Origin: Archivesica marissinica | Taxonomy: Eukaryota; Mollusca; Bivalvia; Venerida; Vesicomyidae | Length of the DNA: 64,000 nucleotides | Assembly (NCBI GenBank): GCA_014843695.1 | Contig: CM026394.1 | Coordinates: 35,334,670 to 35,398,669, forward strand | Direction of reading: 5' to 3' | In this document: piece by piece, positions 24,501 to 32,542 of the stretch | Layout of the letters: each line of letters opens with the position of its first letter | Numbering within the stretch: the first letter of the stretch is position 1 | Notes under the pieces: generated by a model | Told to the model about the DNA's origin: nothing | Databases searched by the model: none | What the model saw: only the letters and a program-made list of their open reading frames with translations | Program-made: the position numbers and the translations under genes

Positions 24501-27500
24501 ATTGTGGAAGCTTCACCCCGAAGCTATGGAGGCGTGATAAATACGTTTTTAAAACATACATGCGCACAAAAACAAGCCTCTGCACGCATCAGTGGGTTAT
24601 CACACACATCAGCGTGTTATCACACACGTCAGCGGGTTATCACACACGTCAGCGTGTTATCACACACATCAGCGTGTTATCACACACATCAGCGGGTTAT
24701 CAACATACATCAGCGGGTTAGCACACACATCAGCGGGCTACCACACACATCAGCGGGTTATTACACACATCAGCGGGTTATCACATACATCAGCGGGTTA
24801 TCACAAACATCAGCGGGTTATCACACACATCAGCGGGTTATCATACACAGCAGCGGGTTACCGCACACATCAGCGGGTTGCCACACACATCAGCGAAGGT
24901 TATCACACACACATCAGCGGGTTATCACACAACACCACACAAACACAACACACACACCACACCGCGGGTTACCACACACATCACGGGTATCACAACATCA
25001 GCGGGTTATCATACACAGCAGCGGGTTATCACACACATCAGCGGGTTATCACACACATCAGCGGGTTACCGCACACATCAGCGGGTTGCCACACACATCA
25101 GCGGGTTATCATACACAGCAGCGGGTTATCACACACAGCAGCGGGTTATCACACACATCAGCGGGTTATCACACACACATCAACGGATTATCACACACAT
25201 CAGCGTGTTATCACACACATCAGCGGATTATCACACACATCAGCGGGTTATCACACACATCAACGGGTTATCACACACATCAACGGGTATCATAAACATC
25301 AGCGGGTTATCACATACATCAGTGGATCAGCGTGTTATCACACACATCAGCGGGTTATCACATACATCAGCGGGTTATCACAAACATCAGCGGGTTATCA
25401 TAAACATCAGCGTGTTATCACACACATCAGCGGGTTATCACACACACACACATCAGCGGGTTATCATACATATCGTCGTGTTATCATACGCACATAAGCG
25501 GGTTACCACACACATCAGCGTGTTAGCACACACATCAGCGAGTTATCACACACATCAGCGTGTTATCACACACATTAGCGGGTAATCACACACATCAGCG
25601 GGTTATCACACCCCGAAGCTATGGAGTAGCGATAGATAGATTTTAAAACATACATGCGCACCGGCCACAGATACAAACCTCTAAGCACCAAGTCCCTTTA
25701 GGACAATGCATCCGTAGCGCAGACAACACCGTTTCAGAAAACATAAGTGAATATATGTCCCAGAACGAAACGTCTGTCAGATCATTGGACACTGAACAGA
25801 AATCCTGAAATAGAAATGTAAGGTGGAGTTTCTATCATTTAAAGAATAGATAAATTACAACAATTGGAATTGGTTTCGGCAACTTTACAAACGTTACATT
25901 TTCCCGCCGTGACTTTACAGTATATTGATAGAAAAAAGAAACAAAACAACAACACCATTATAAGAACAACCATTGCCTGACATATGTACCAATGTTACAG
26001 TGTTTGGTTATATAGCCAAGTCCATCTGTTCAATGTCTTCTTCCGTTGCAATGCACGTAGCTACTATAGTGCACCGAAGGCCCGGGTCTGCACAGATCGT
26101 CACTGAATATGAAACATCTTAAATCCGATAATGCAATCATAACTGTACGGGGGTATGATGGGGTACATCTCTGAAAATATCAAAATTTGAACGTCTACGA
26201 TGTGCATTGAAATGCGTCAGAGTGAACCATTGACGCTCTGTGATACAACATTTGCATTGTGGAGCATGCGACCAGACACCTCTAACAACATCGATGCTCA
26301 ATTTATTAGTCGGGCCTGCAAATTCACCCCTGGTTTACTATCCGTTTTACATGCGGGAGGTACTGGCATATACTTGCGGGAAACGAAATGATGCGCAATG
26401 GACTAGTAGGGTACTTTTTATTCGGCGACGCTTCGCGTGAATCAAAACATCATTCGGAGGGAGATTGGAAAATTAAGAAATGTCTAAAATAACCATGTCT
26501 TCATTCGCTCGTTCGTATGCAGCTTGGATTGGGTGCTTATAAAATGCTATCAGATTGTATGCCTTGCGGACGAGCCAGTACGAACAGCCCTAGCATACAA
26601 GTTTCATACGGTTTGGTCGGATTGCCGTTTGGTTCGATCCCAGCAGTACCCCTGGGTTTGTATGGTGCTTTCCCCCAAGCAGAGGAGAGCCCAGGAAGTG
26701 TTCCATTTAGGGGTGCGTGATCTATGGTCTGTTTCCTAAGCTGGATTAGTACCGAAGTAACGTGGTTAGTACCCATGCCGTTGTGGTATCTAAATCGAAG
26801 AATGGAACGTGGGTGCGCTTTCGCTTCAGGTGCGAAAGGTCCGGAGTTCGAGCCCCGTTGGAGCCGTTACAATTGTGCCCTTAGGCAAGGCATTTACTTT
26901 CCACGTTGTCTCTTCTCTCTTCTTCGTGGCGATGGATTCTATCAGGAATGAGGTCTCGAGAGTGATTAATATAAGTTGTAAGAACTTGTTTCGCAATCGA
27001 GCTAAAAATAAATGTGTATAAACTAAGAATGGAACGGTAGTAACCGATAGTGGAGTCTCTGTCTTCGAATAGAAAGATTAGGAATTCACAAGCAATCCAT
27101 CGTTGCAATATCGGAAGGCATTTGGTCTGAGCAGACATCGGAACACACTAACGTGAAACGAAAGCTACTTAACGATTGGACAAAGTGCACAATAGAGAAC
27201 TAGGCGGATGTTGGGGGAATACTTTTTGGTCGGATGGGCAACGGATAGAACTTACAATGGTGTCACATTGTGATGATCAGATCGAGGTCGGATAGAGAAA
27301 CGGAGCAATGGTACTAGGCTAGGAAGGTTCATACCTGTAAAGCGGAATCAGTATAGCATTTATCATCTTCTGGTGGAGAGTATGTCACCGTCGTTGTACC
27401 CCATGTTGACAGCGTGGTCATTGTCGTAGGCGTCACCAGTGTAGAAGCCGTATTTACATCCGGTGCTCCCTCAGCATTAGCTTGTGATAACGGCTCATCA

Positions 27501-27988
27501 TTTGACTGTGCATTTGGGACCACTGTATCGACTTCGATCGCTGCATTGACACCCGTTGTTCCGCTCGTATTCGTGTCCGGTAATGTCCCATCGCTTGACT
27601 GTGGATCTGCAACGGTTGAATTGACTTTCGTCGGTGCATTTAGACCCATTGTTCCGTCAGAATTCGCTAGCTGTGACGCATCACCGTTCGACTGTGATTG
27701 TTCAGATTCCGTTACGTTATCCGTCACAGACTGCGTAATATTGGACAGGAATTCTTTTAGCTCCTCTATAGTACTCGCATTTAATTTGTCGGCTGCGTCA
27801 GCTTTATTGTTCTCGTTCGAAGCTCCACCAAACATACCCGCTAGAAAGTTATTGAGCAAGTCCCCAAAGCTCTCAGAACTATCAGCATCTTCTCTTTCTA
27901 CTCTCTCAACGTGTTCATCTGTCTCACAACAAACACCTACCAGCAACAAACAACCAAATAACAACCAGGATACAGTCCTAAAACACAT
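13089..27988 (-). CDS. Gene B: predicted 516-aa cysteine-rich type I membrane glycoprotein, eight coding exons
   Basis: Exons on the minus strand: 27988-27335, 25804-25679, 22658-22512, 17731-17600, 16292-16185, 15874-15747, 14385-14295 and 13253-13089 (1551 nt with stop). All junction phases agree (0,0,0,0,0,2,0). Order of parts: signal peptide (residues 1-21), Asn/Ser/Thr-rich region with five N-glycosylation sequons and three 31-32-residue repeats, a cysteine-rich helical ectodomain, an Asp/Tyr acidic segment, a membrane helix (MASIIAVSVSMAALTFTVIA) and a basic-then-polar tail ending LLNEGDES. The ectodomain has 13 or 14 cysteines, depending on the exon 6 donor. It is likely a cell-surface protein. 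Ligand and family are unknown; comparison with nematode-type secreted cysteine domains (DUF19/T20D4.11-like) would be worthwhile, but I cannot confirm it. Introns hold SINEs, a LINE and arrays. Exons may be missing from the model. Confidence 0.65.
13512..14275. repeat. 26-bp and derived 21-bp tandem array in gene B intron 7
   Basis: The left part repeats ggtaaacattacattatgat plus tacatc (26 bp), with occasional insertions of cgcttcaatta. The right part shifts to ggtaaaacattcaattacat plus c (21 bp). The shift shows the array changed period while keeping the tacatcggtaaa core. It ends only about 20 bp from the exon 7 donor. Confidence 0.9.
14295..14385 (-). CDS. Gene B exon 7
   Basis: A very good acceptor (ttctttgttttcag) and donor CAG|GTATGT flank 91 nt. 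Only one frame is open: one lead base, then FKPWGWFTSIVDDLIVGCDL and DPDKCLALIQ. It enters in phase 2 and leaves in phase 0. Confidence 0.65.
14505..14785 (-). mobile_element. SINE family A, full-length copy
   Basis: The T-run at its left edge is the poly(A) tail on the minus strand. The stem-loop cgtcgct/agcgacg, body, B-box ggttcgatccc and head gtagtccagtggtaacacgc are all present. It lies in gene B intron 6. Confidence 0.9.
15011..15262 (-). mobile_element. SINE family C copy
   Basis: On the minus strand: head ggcgtagtggttaaggtagt, B-box ggttcgaatcccat, then gcggaaggtcggtggttcta and the tail words ggcgagttgccatatcac. Lies in gene B intron 6. Confidence 0.85.
15284..15358 (-). mobile_element. 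SINE family B fragment
   Basis: Minus-strand 3' part only (ccatcaggaatgaaatttcg and cgcaatcgagcaaaa). Confidence 0.7.
15490..15535. repeat. Trinucleotide microsatellite (ATA/ATG/GTG)
   Basis: The run passes from taa to tga to tgg repeats, a typical mutating trinucleotide tract. Confidence 0.9.
15747..15874 (-). CDS. Gene B exon 6 (boundary at 3' end uncertain)
   Basis: After a TAG/CAG tandem acceptor the frame reads VSVGFHSGFPKNNLSHTVYT and continues to SSCWDAVNITQ, with sequons NLS, NSS and NIT. Phase 2 donors are available at TG|GTGGCG (end 15747, giving Cys at the junction) or CG|GTGGGC (end 15741); both are weak. The plus strand here also has an open frame with splice-like ends, but no plus-strand partner exons were found, whereas the minus reading fits both neighbours. 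Confidence 0.45.
15908..16292 (-). repeat. Tandem triplication of gene B exon 5 3' half with its splice donor
   Basis: Three copies, 124 and 127 bp apart, share atatggtgaggatagggaat, tgttcaacaccggaagctga and the donor gtaagtaccgc. Only the copy ending at 16185 has a proper acceptor. The other two lack one, so they are probably pseudo-exons. The last has a 4-bp insertion that breaks its frame. Confidence 0.85.
16185..16292 (-). CDS. Gene B exon 5: Asp/Tyr-rich acidic segment
   Basis: Acceptor ttgtattatag and donor GAG|GTAAGT flank 36 codons, phase 0 to 0. It starts DYDDDTYDDDAYDGDYDDAY and ends DTCSTPEAE. The run of acidic residues could bind calcium or act as a flexible spacer (inference). 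Two tandem copies of its 3' half with intact donors lie at 16138-16061 and 16013-15934. Confidence 0.65.
16486..16930 (-). mobile_element. Possible retroelement 3' region (minus strand)
   Basis: A poly(T) run at 16487-16504 is followed by ggtgaaaccttacggcttcg, which can form a small hairpin, and then AT-rich DNA. It looks like a poly(A)-ended insertion in reverse orientation. No target-site duplication was identified. Confidence 0.35.
16979..17091. repeat. Perfect 34-bp inverted repeat, 45-bp loop
   Basis: Arms 16979-17012 and 17058-17091 are exact reverse complements (starting cacaggaacttgaaatgtta). A transcript would form a long perfect hairpin. The loop contains a C-run. Confidence 0.9.
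17114..17306 (+). mobile_element. SINE family A copy (5' part)
   Basis: Complete tRNA-like head (gtagtccagtggttaacacg, anticodon loop ctggtaa, B-box ggttcgatccc) and part of the body. The 3' end is missing. Confidence 0.9.
17440..17600 (-). repeat. Decayed tandem copies of gene B exon 4 3' end
   Basis: Minus-strand segments resembling the last 35 nt of exon 4 (cacgtgaccctagctgacat and cgaggtaataag) recur at roughly 45-60-bp spacing. One still has a GT donor (gtatgt) after base 17556. Confidence 0.6.
17600..17731 (-). CDS. Gene B exon 4: cysteine-rich ectodomain
   Basis: An excellent acceptor (tgtcacctttttcag) and consensus donor AAG|GTAAGT flank 44 codons, phase 0 to 0. It starts PMLFTAEALPLICDLKRKNM and ends TLADIMRGNK. 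It has two cysteines and one sequon (NMT). Decayed copies of its 3' end follow in the intron. Confidence 0.7.
18385..18445 (+). mobile_element. Fragment of stem-loop retroelement end
   Basis: actcgtccatatggttcgcc, ggaggcgagggtaaatacgc and an ATC-repeat tail. The stem is kept with one G-U pair. Confidence 0.65.
18540..20400 (+). pseudogene. Decayed non-LTR retrotransposon reverse transcriptase
   Basis: Fragments of an RT domain occur in order, with stops and frameshifts: DAAGPGNIPTRYTKNHANEL, FKKYDHINSANYRHISLTFV (usual NYRPISLTS), HGFRKK, FRKAFDKVPQECLAAKL, then RSVPRGS-like and GPRLFLYINDIP words, followed by a C-terminal part with YRHTFNLSDIRLWNSL. This is a Jockey/CR1/L2-like layout by family knowledge. 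It cannot code a working enzyme. It lies in gene B intron 3. Confidence 0.8.
18600..19095 (+). repeat. About 40-bp tandem array, 13 copies, derived from a LINE coding motif
   Basis: The unit core is gacgctgctggcccagacaa followed by cataccaacacattaact. The last copy runs in frame into the LINE remnant that follows. In that frame each unit reads DAAGPDNIPTH or close variants. Confidence 0.9.
20570..20840 (-). mobile_element. SINE family A copy with a short internal deletion
   Basis: The stem-loop, body and head are recognisable. About 20 bp is missing between acccattc and ttttacatgc compared with other copies. Confidence 0.9.
21043..21068 (+). mobile_element. SINE family A head fragment
   Basis: Only cagacggatctgtagtccag and a few more bases of the head remain, followed by unrelated AT-rich DNA. 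Confidence 0.6.
21341..21632 (-). mobile_element. SINE family A, full-length copy
   Basis: All parts of the family are present, from the 3' stem-loop (left) to the tRNA-like head (right). Lies in gene B intron 3. Confidence 0.9.
21690..22050. other. CpG-rich segment with recurrent CGTGA(A)C words
   Basis: At least nine cgtga occurrences in roughly 360 bp (for example ttcgtgagc, cacgtgaac, gcgtgaacgc, ttcgtgaac), plus many gcgc and atgcg words. This contrasts with the AT-rich surroundings. No clean repeat period and no gene were seen. Confidence 0.5.
22512..22658 (-). CDS. Gene B exon 3: cysteine-rich ectodomain
   Basis: Acceptor tttattctag and donor TTG|GTAAGA flank 49 codons, phase 0 to 0. 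It starts DRFDYWNSLIDGRVDMIKVS and ends NYANCSTYL. It contains three cysteines (SMC, QPC, ANC) and one sequon (NCS). Confidence 0.7.
22725..22987 (-). mobile_element. SINE family D with 14-bp target-site duplication
   Basis: Flanked by acacacaatgaaat at 22711-22724 and 22988-23001. The minus strand shows a Ser/Leu-like tRNA head (gtggtcgagtggttaaggtc, B-box gggttcgagcccc) and a body with cagtactt...ggttaaccgctgg-type words shared with family E. Confidence 0.85.
22990..23820. repeat. Direct repeats interrupted by a hairpin-bearing insertion
   Basis: The segment aatgaaatacgtagaaaaca through ttaatgctgtatactaaaaa occurs at about 22994-23070, 23662-23735 and 23759-23820. Between the first two copies sits an insertion (about 23086-23638). 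It starts with the 143-nt hairpin at 23088-23230 and ends with ggtaggataaatta, which mirrors the inner atttatcctac. Confidence 0.6.
23088..23230. repeat. 143-nt near-perfect foldback hairpin
   Basis: The arms pair from agaatattaggttactgtct to the complementary ...cagtaacctactattct, with only small mismatches and a GC-rich centre (aaggcgaggctctgccgagcctt). A degraded relative is at 33131-33230. Confidence 0.8.
24585..25608. repeat. 20-bp tandem array, about 50 copies
   Basis: The unit is cagcgggttatcacacacat. It lies in gene B intron 2. Flanks on both sides carry the same 50-60-bp segment (accccgaagctatggag through aaaacatacatgcgcac), so the array lies between duplicated flanks. All three plus frames are open across the array; the resulting 235-301-codon frames are not genes. 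Confidence 0.95.
25679..25804 (-). CDS. Gene B exon 2: cysteine-rich ectodomain
   Basis: A strong acceptor (catttctatttcag) and donor GAG|GTTTGT bracket 42 codons, phase 0 to 0. It starts DFCSVSNDLTDVSFWDIYSL and ends MHCPKGTWCLE. Three cysteines and aromatic residues suggest a folded, disulfide-bonded helical domain. Confidence 0.65.
26014..26115 (-). CDS. Possible alternative terminal exon in gene B intron 1
   Basis: After an acceptor-like catattcag the minus strand reads TICADPGLRCTIVATCIATE and ends EDIEQMDLAI plus stop. It would need a phase 1 partner, but exon 1 ends in phase 0. A second frame from 26172 (acceptor gatattttcag) is phase-compatible and also open. Either may be chance. 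Confidence 0.2.
26810..27024 (+). mobile_element. SINE family B with 12-bp target-site duplication
   Basis: aagaatggaacg flanks it at 26798-26809 and 27025-27036. The head is shortened at the 5' end. B-box gagttcgagccccg and the full 3' end are present. The copy 2 counterpart is at 44204-44418. Confidence 0.9.
27335..27988 (-). CDS. Gene B exon 1: signal peptide and Ser/Thr-rich repeats
   Basis: The ATG at 27988 starts a clear signal peptide (MCFRTVSWLLFGCLLLVGVC). Next come an acidic stretch, a helical part (IEELKEFLSNIT) and three repeats beginning near residues 98, 130 and 161 (QSNGD, QSSDG, QSNDE). Sequons lie at N70, N83, N91, N123 and N140. The exon ends after DDKCYTDSALQ at a CAG|GTATGA donor, phase 0; reading on gives only Val and a stop. 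An identical copy lies at 45382-44729. Low complexity plus sequons suggests a mucin-like stalk. Confidence 0.75.
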
Positions 27989-28331
27989 TATTCTATATCA
28001 TTCCAAAACAAAATGAGTAAATACGACTTCCTAATATTTATTCCAAAACAAACTCATTTCAATTGATGTGATGTTTCAAAACAACCCATAAAGTGAATAT
28101 AACGCGCATTGATCTGGAATTGGGTGGGTTCAATGCAGAATAAGGATAGCTCAAACATATACGAAGGTGACATCTGGCTATGATTAAGAAAGCCGGGGTA
28201 CACATGTGTATTGCGATCAATGTTGTTATTTAGGGATAGCGGCAACATGTTTGTTGTGATCAATTATAGCATCAGTTACACCAGTTAATGTCATTTCTAT
28301 AAACGTTCTTTCATACATATACTCCTTTAGG

Positions 28332-28470
28332 ATCTTACATGAGTGGTGATAATATTATATGAAACGAGTTTTGGAAGTTTGCTATTAAGCGAGCCTTTTG
28401 GCGATCATAATAGAAAAAATCCAAAACTAGTTTCGTAAAATATGGTACGAATTCATCGCTAGTGTAAGAT
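28332..28470. mobile_element. Foldback/MITE-like element with long inverted arms
   Basis: Arms start atcttacatgagtggtgat and end atcgctagtgtaagat, with an inner match gaaacgagttttgga/ccaaaactagtttcg. A related element is at 61439-61580, and the copy 2 counterpart at 45727-45865. Confidence 0.75.
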
Positions 28471-28478
28471 ACGTTTTA

Positions 28479-28848
28479 TTGGGCCTCCGTGCTCGAGTGG
28501 TTGCGGTGGTTAACTTCAAACCACTTGCCCCTCACTGCTAGAAGTTTGAATACCAATGTGATGTCGTGATCTAGCGCAGTGGATGCGCGTTCGCTTCAGG
28601 TGCGAATGGTCCGGAGTTCGAACCCCACTGGAGCCGTTACGATTGTGCCCTTAGGCAAGGCATTTACATTCCACGTTGCCTCTTCTCTCTCCCTCGTGGC
28701 GATGGATTCCATCAGGAATGAGGTCTCGAGAGTGATTTATATAAGTTGAAATAACTTGTTTCGCAATCGAGCTAAAATAAATTTGTATAAACTAATACCA
28801 ATGTGATGCAGCTACCCAGCATACTAGCGGAAGGTCTGTGGTTATCGC
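28479..28848 (+). mobile_element. SINE C split by a nested SINE B
   Basis: The SINE C head (ggcctccgtgctcgagtggt) runs to 28563. SINE B occupies 28564-28793, and the SINE C body resumes at 28809 (ctagcggaaggtctgtggtt). The inserted SINE B is flanked by the 15-bp duplication aataccaatgtgatg (28549-28563, 28794-28808). The copy 2 equivalent is at about 45874-46243. Confidence 0.9.
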
Positions 28849-28859
28849 AGTATCATAGC

Positions 28860-29154
28860 GCGCTCGTTTTAAAATAGGTAACATTGCCACTTTCATTTTG
28901 TCGCCAAGTGTCACCGAAAATTGTCGTGACGTTACTGAATTGTCATGACGTCACTACGCAAAGCAGCGTTATATTTATATTTTAAAACAGCGTTATGATT
29001 GCGTCGTAACTTCTTTTAAATCGTAGTGTGTCTTACCATTAGCGTTACCTACCAATTCAAATAGAAATATAGCTTAATTTACAAATTATAAGTAGTATTC
29101 TCTCATGTATTATTACACGTGTGCACATATAAGAAAATATGTGATGGCTGTATA
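28860..29154 (+). repeat. Dispersed module shared with 61630-61950
   Basis: Common words include ttcattttg(t/c)c(g/a)ccaag, gacttcttttaaatcg-type and cacatataagaaaatatgtg. In both places a foldback element lies to the left, so foldback and module probably form one larger element. Confidence 0.65.
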
Positions 29155-29861
29155 TATTGTTTTATTTATTTAACCATATTGTAGTGCAAATCAATAGTAC
29201 ATATGTCATACACATAAAGATACAATACATAGCATGAAAATACAAATGGTTCGGGCCACACGTTTTAGCAACATTAGACAACGGCCTGTACCAGATAGTC
29301 AAGCTAACGTCTGATTAAATTAAATGAATGATTTTCTTTCTTGAAACACTTTCATATTCACACATGTTCATACCTACATATCTGATAGTAAGCGATTTGA
29401 ATAATAGTATTAATAACGATTATTGTGACATGAGACATACATTCTCTCCTCTCTTATCACCTTCTTCTCACTACATTCTTTTCTCTCTCGCTCTCTCACT
29501 CACTCACTCGCTCTCTCACTCACAAACCACTATATTATGATATTCTTTATTAATGTTTAACATGTAGTTATTTTCGCATATATTCATGTTTAACCTTTCC
29601 TAACTCTATAACACAATTGCAAAACCCAAGCGAAATACATACAATCTTTGCAGAGGAGAAGAATTATATAAGACTCGGTCTTCCATTCTAATCCTGTTTC
29701 TGTATTCTGATTATGCATTGTGCAATATGTATTATATTGGGAAATAAAATATGTTTAAACTAAACGTGTACGCAAAATAGAATGTAAATAAATATCACTT
29801 AAAGAATCAGAAAAAAACGACAAATTTATAATTAAAAATGAGAAGAAAAAAGAGAGAAGAA
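29155..29861 (-). mobile_element. 707-bp insertion with 12-bp target-site duplication
   Basis: gatggctgtata flanks it at 29143-29154 and 29862-29873. The related module near 61937 has the uninterrupted sequence. It holds a CT-rich microsatellite (about 29478-29525) and no coding capacity. Its nature (short LINE or composite) is uncertain. Copy 2 has it at about 46550-47256. Confidence 0.75.
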
Positions 29862-30149
29862 GATGGCTGTATAAAACTGAATATAAGCAAAGTTATGTGA
29901 TGAAATTGTGTTGGTTATAAAACCAGTAATGCCCATGATTCATAGCAAAAAATGCAATCTTTTAAACATAATTTTGAATGTACATGTCATGTACTTGAAC
30001 GCTGTTGAAAATTATATAATCTTTATTGATTTTTCATTCCACTCTTTTCGTAGCTCTTTTCTACAAAATCAAATAATTATAGCAACGAAATTAAATGAGT
30101 TTATATCACTTTTAGCGTGTTTTCTTAAACGTGCTGGTAAAACAAGCGG

Positions 30150-31672
30150 GATAGGCTACTGGCGTGTACAGTACAAGCGGGATACTGACGTGTACAGTAC
30201 AAGCGGGATACTGGCGTGTACAGTACAAGCGGGATACTGGCGTGTACAGTGTACAGTACAAGCGGGATACTGGCGTGTACAGTGTACAGTACAAGCGGGA
30301 TACTGGCGTGTACAGTACAAGCGGGATACTGGCGTGTATAGTACAAGCGGGATACTGGCATGCGGATACTGGTGTACAGTACAAGCGGGCGCAGTACAAG
30401 TACAGTACAAGCGGGATACTGGCGTGTATACATGCGGGATACTGGTGTGTACAGTACATACTGCGTGGTACATATACTGGTGTGTACAGTACAAGCGGGA
30501 TACTGGTGTGTACAGTACACAGCGGGATACTGGCGTGTACAGTACACAGTAGCGGGATACTGGCGTGTACAGTACAAGCGGGATACTACGTGTACAGTAC
30601 AAGCGGCGGGATACTGGCGTGTGCAGTACAAGCGGGATACTGGCGTGTATAGTACAAGCGGGATACTGACGTGTACAGTACAAGCGGGATACTGGCGTGT
30701 ACAGTACAAGCAGGATACTGGCGTGTAGTACAAGCGGCGGGATACTGGCGTGTACAGTACAAGCGGCGGGATACTGGCGTGTACAGTACAAGCGGCGGGA
30801 TACTGGCGTGTACAGTACAAGCGGGATACTGGCGTGTACAGTACAAGCGGATACTGGCGTGTACAGTACAAGCGGGATACTGGCGTGTACAGTACAAGCG
30901 GATACTGGCGTGTACAGTACAAGCGGGATACTGGCGTGTACAGTACACATACTGGCGTGTACAGTACAGCGGGATACTGGCGTGTACAGTACAAGCGGGA
31001 TACTGGCGTGTACAGTACACGCGGGATACTGGCGTGTACAGTACAATACTGGCGTACTGGCTGGCGTGTACAGTACAGGCGGGATACTGGCGTGTACAGT
31101 ACAAGCGGGATACTGACGTGTACAGTACAAGCGGGATACTGGTGTGTACAGTACAAGCGGGATACTGGCATGTACAGTACAAGCGGGATACTGACGTGTA
31201 CAGTACAAGCGGGATACTGGCGTGTACAGTACAAGCGGGATACTGGCGTGTACATACTGTGTACAGTACAAGCTGGATACTGGCGTGTACAGTACAAGCG
31301 GGATACTGGCGTGTACAGTACAAGCGGGATACTGGCGTGTGCAGTGTACAGTACAAGCGGATACTGGCGTGTACAGTACAAGCGGGATACTGGCGTGTGC
31401 AGTACAAGCGGGATACTGGCGTATACAGTACAAGCGGGATACTGGCGTGTACAGTACAAGTGGGATACTGGCGTATACAAGTACAAGCGGGATACTGGCG
31501 TATACAGTACAAGCGGGATACTGGCGTGTGCAGTACAAGCGGGATACTGGCGTGTGCAGTGTACAGTACAAGCGGGATACTGGCGTGTACAGTACAAGCG
31601 GGATACTGGCGTGTGCAGTACAAGCGGGATACTGGCGTATACAGTACAAGCGGGATGCTGGCGTGTAACAGT
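30150..31672. repeat. 26-bp tandem array, roughly 58 copies (copy 1)
   Basis: The unit is gtacagtacaagcgggatac plus tggcgt, with frequent 1-3-bp indels, so no frame is kept. Long open frames in all directions are artefacts of a stop-poor unit. Copy 2 is longer and arranged differently (47545-49172). Confidence 0.95.
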
Positions 31673-32041
31673 ACAATTCCATTCATTTGAATAGGAAAAA
31701 TTACTTTAAAGACCCATAATGTGTTTACTTAGGAATGTGCTGCACACCCGAGATATTGTAAGCAGCTGATGAGTTCATATTATTATGATTATTGTCTTAT
31801 ATTTTCAGTTTTCAATAACAATGTATTACGTTAAACAGTAAAATGTTACCACAAACGCACCTGCTTTTTTTGAAATTACCATTTATAAATTACCTCCCTT
31901 CATTTGTATTTTTTTCAGCAAAATCACCAATAACTCTGTAAATTGTGGTTTACTAAAGGTATCACTAGCATATTAATTATAATATTATTTTTCCAACTGA
32001 AGAAGGCATAGCTTCAACTGTAATACTCGTTCAATGTTTGC

Positions 32042-32104
32042 TTTTTTTTTTTTTTGGTTGAGCTTATTTACCCTCGCCGCCGGCGAACCATATGGGCGAG
32101 GGTA
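32042..32104 (-). mobile_element. 63-bp retroelement 3'-end insertion, copy 1 only
   Basis: Flanked by aatgtttgc (32033-32041 and 32105-32113). Copy 2 has the empty site at 49532-49540. Minus strand: a 10-bp perfect stem taccctcgcc/ggcgagggta with a 16-nt loop, then aataagctcaacc and poly(A). Relatives lie at about 18385-18445 (+) and 32543-32600 (+). Confidence 0.9.
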
Positions 32105-32542
32105 ATGTTTGCTTACATATGCCATTCATTTATTAATGAGATACATTCCTGGGTATTCTATTACCTCTCTTGACAGATACAGTCCGATTTATTCCAAAAA
32201 TGTGTATTGGTCCTTTTAGTTGGAATCCTTTGATTTTACTGTTGTTCCCTAACCACATGTTACGCTTCGATAAATGTAATTTGATCAATATTATGTTATT
32301 TAATTGATACCCAATTCTAACATTAGAGCGTATCCATTGGATATATACTGTAGAATATCTGCCGAGATTTAATAAGTATTTATAAGATGAGAAAACGGAT
32401 GTGGTGATAAAGGAAGCTACGATAAAAACAGAGGAAACCATTTAATGTACTTTTAGGATTATTCAGGGCCAGTAACTGACTAATGTTTGTCATTACATAT
32501 AGCGCATGAATAGTCGACGGTGCTACACACATCTAATCTTCC

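Noticed and set aside
24585..25608. CRISPR-like regular repeats
   Set aside because: The repeats are contiguous without unique spacers, no cas genes are present, and the DNA is eukaryotic.
25701..25807. Plus-strand terminal-exon-like frame ending TEQKS
   Set aside because: The same DNA is gene B exon 2 on the minus strand, with much better splice sites and phase.
27414..28016. 200-217-codon plus-strand frames opposite gene B exon 1
   Set aside because: Antisense shadow of the real exon; no splice or start evidence.
30112..31694. Long open frames in all six frames (up to 508 codons) over the 26-bp array, and likewise in copy 2 (to 553 codons)
   Set aside because: The unit has few stop codons, so all frames are open. 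Frame is lost repeatedly by 1-3-bp indels and the same peptide words recur in every frame. No splice or start support.
32133..32441. 102-codon minus frame with a signal-like start; the copy 2 version is 107 codons with an in-frame 15-bp indel
   Set aside because: Between copies I count about five amino-acid-changing and one silent substitution, which is not purifying selection. There are no splice signals or relatives.
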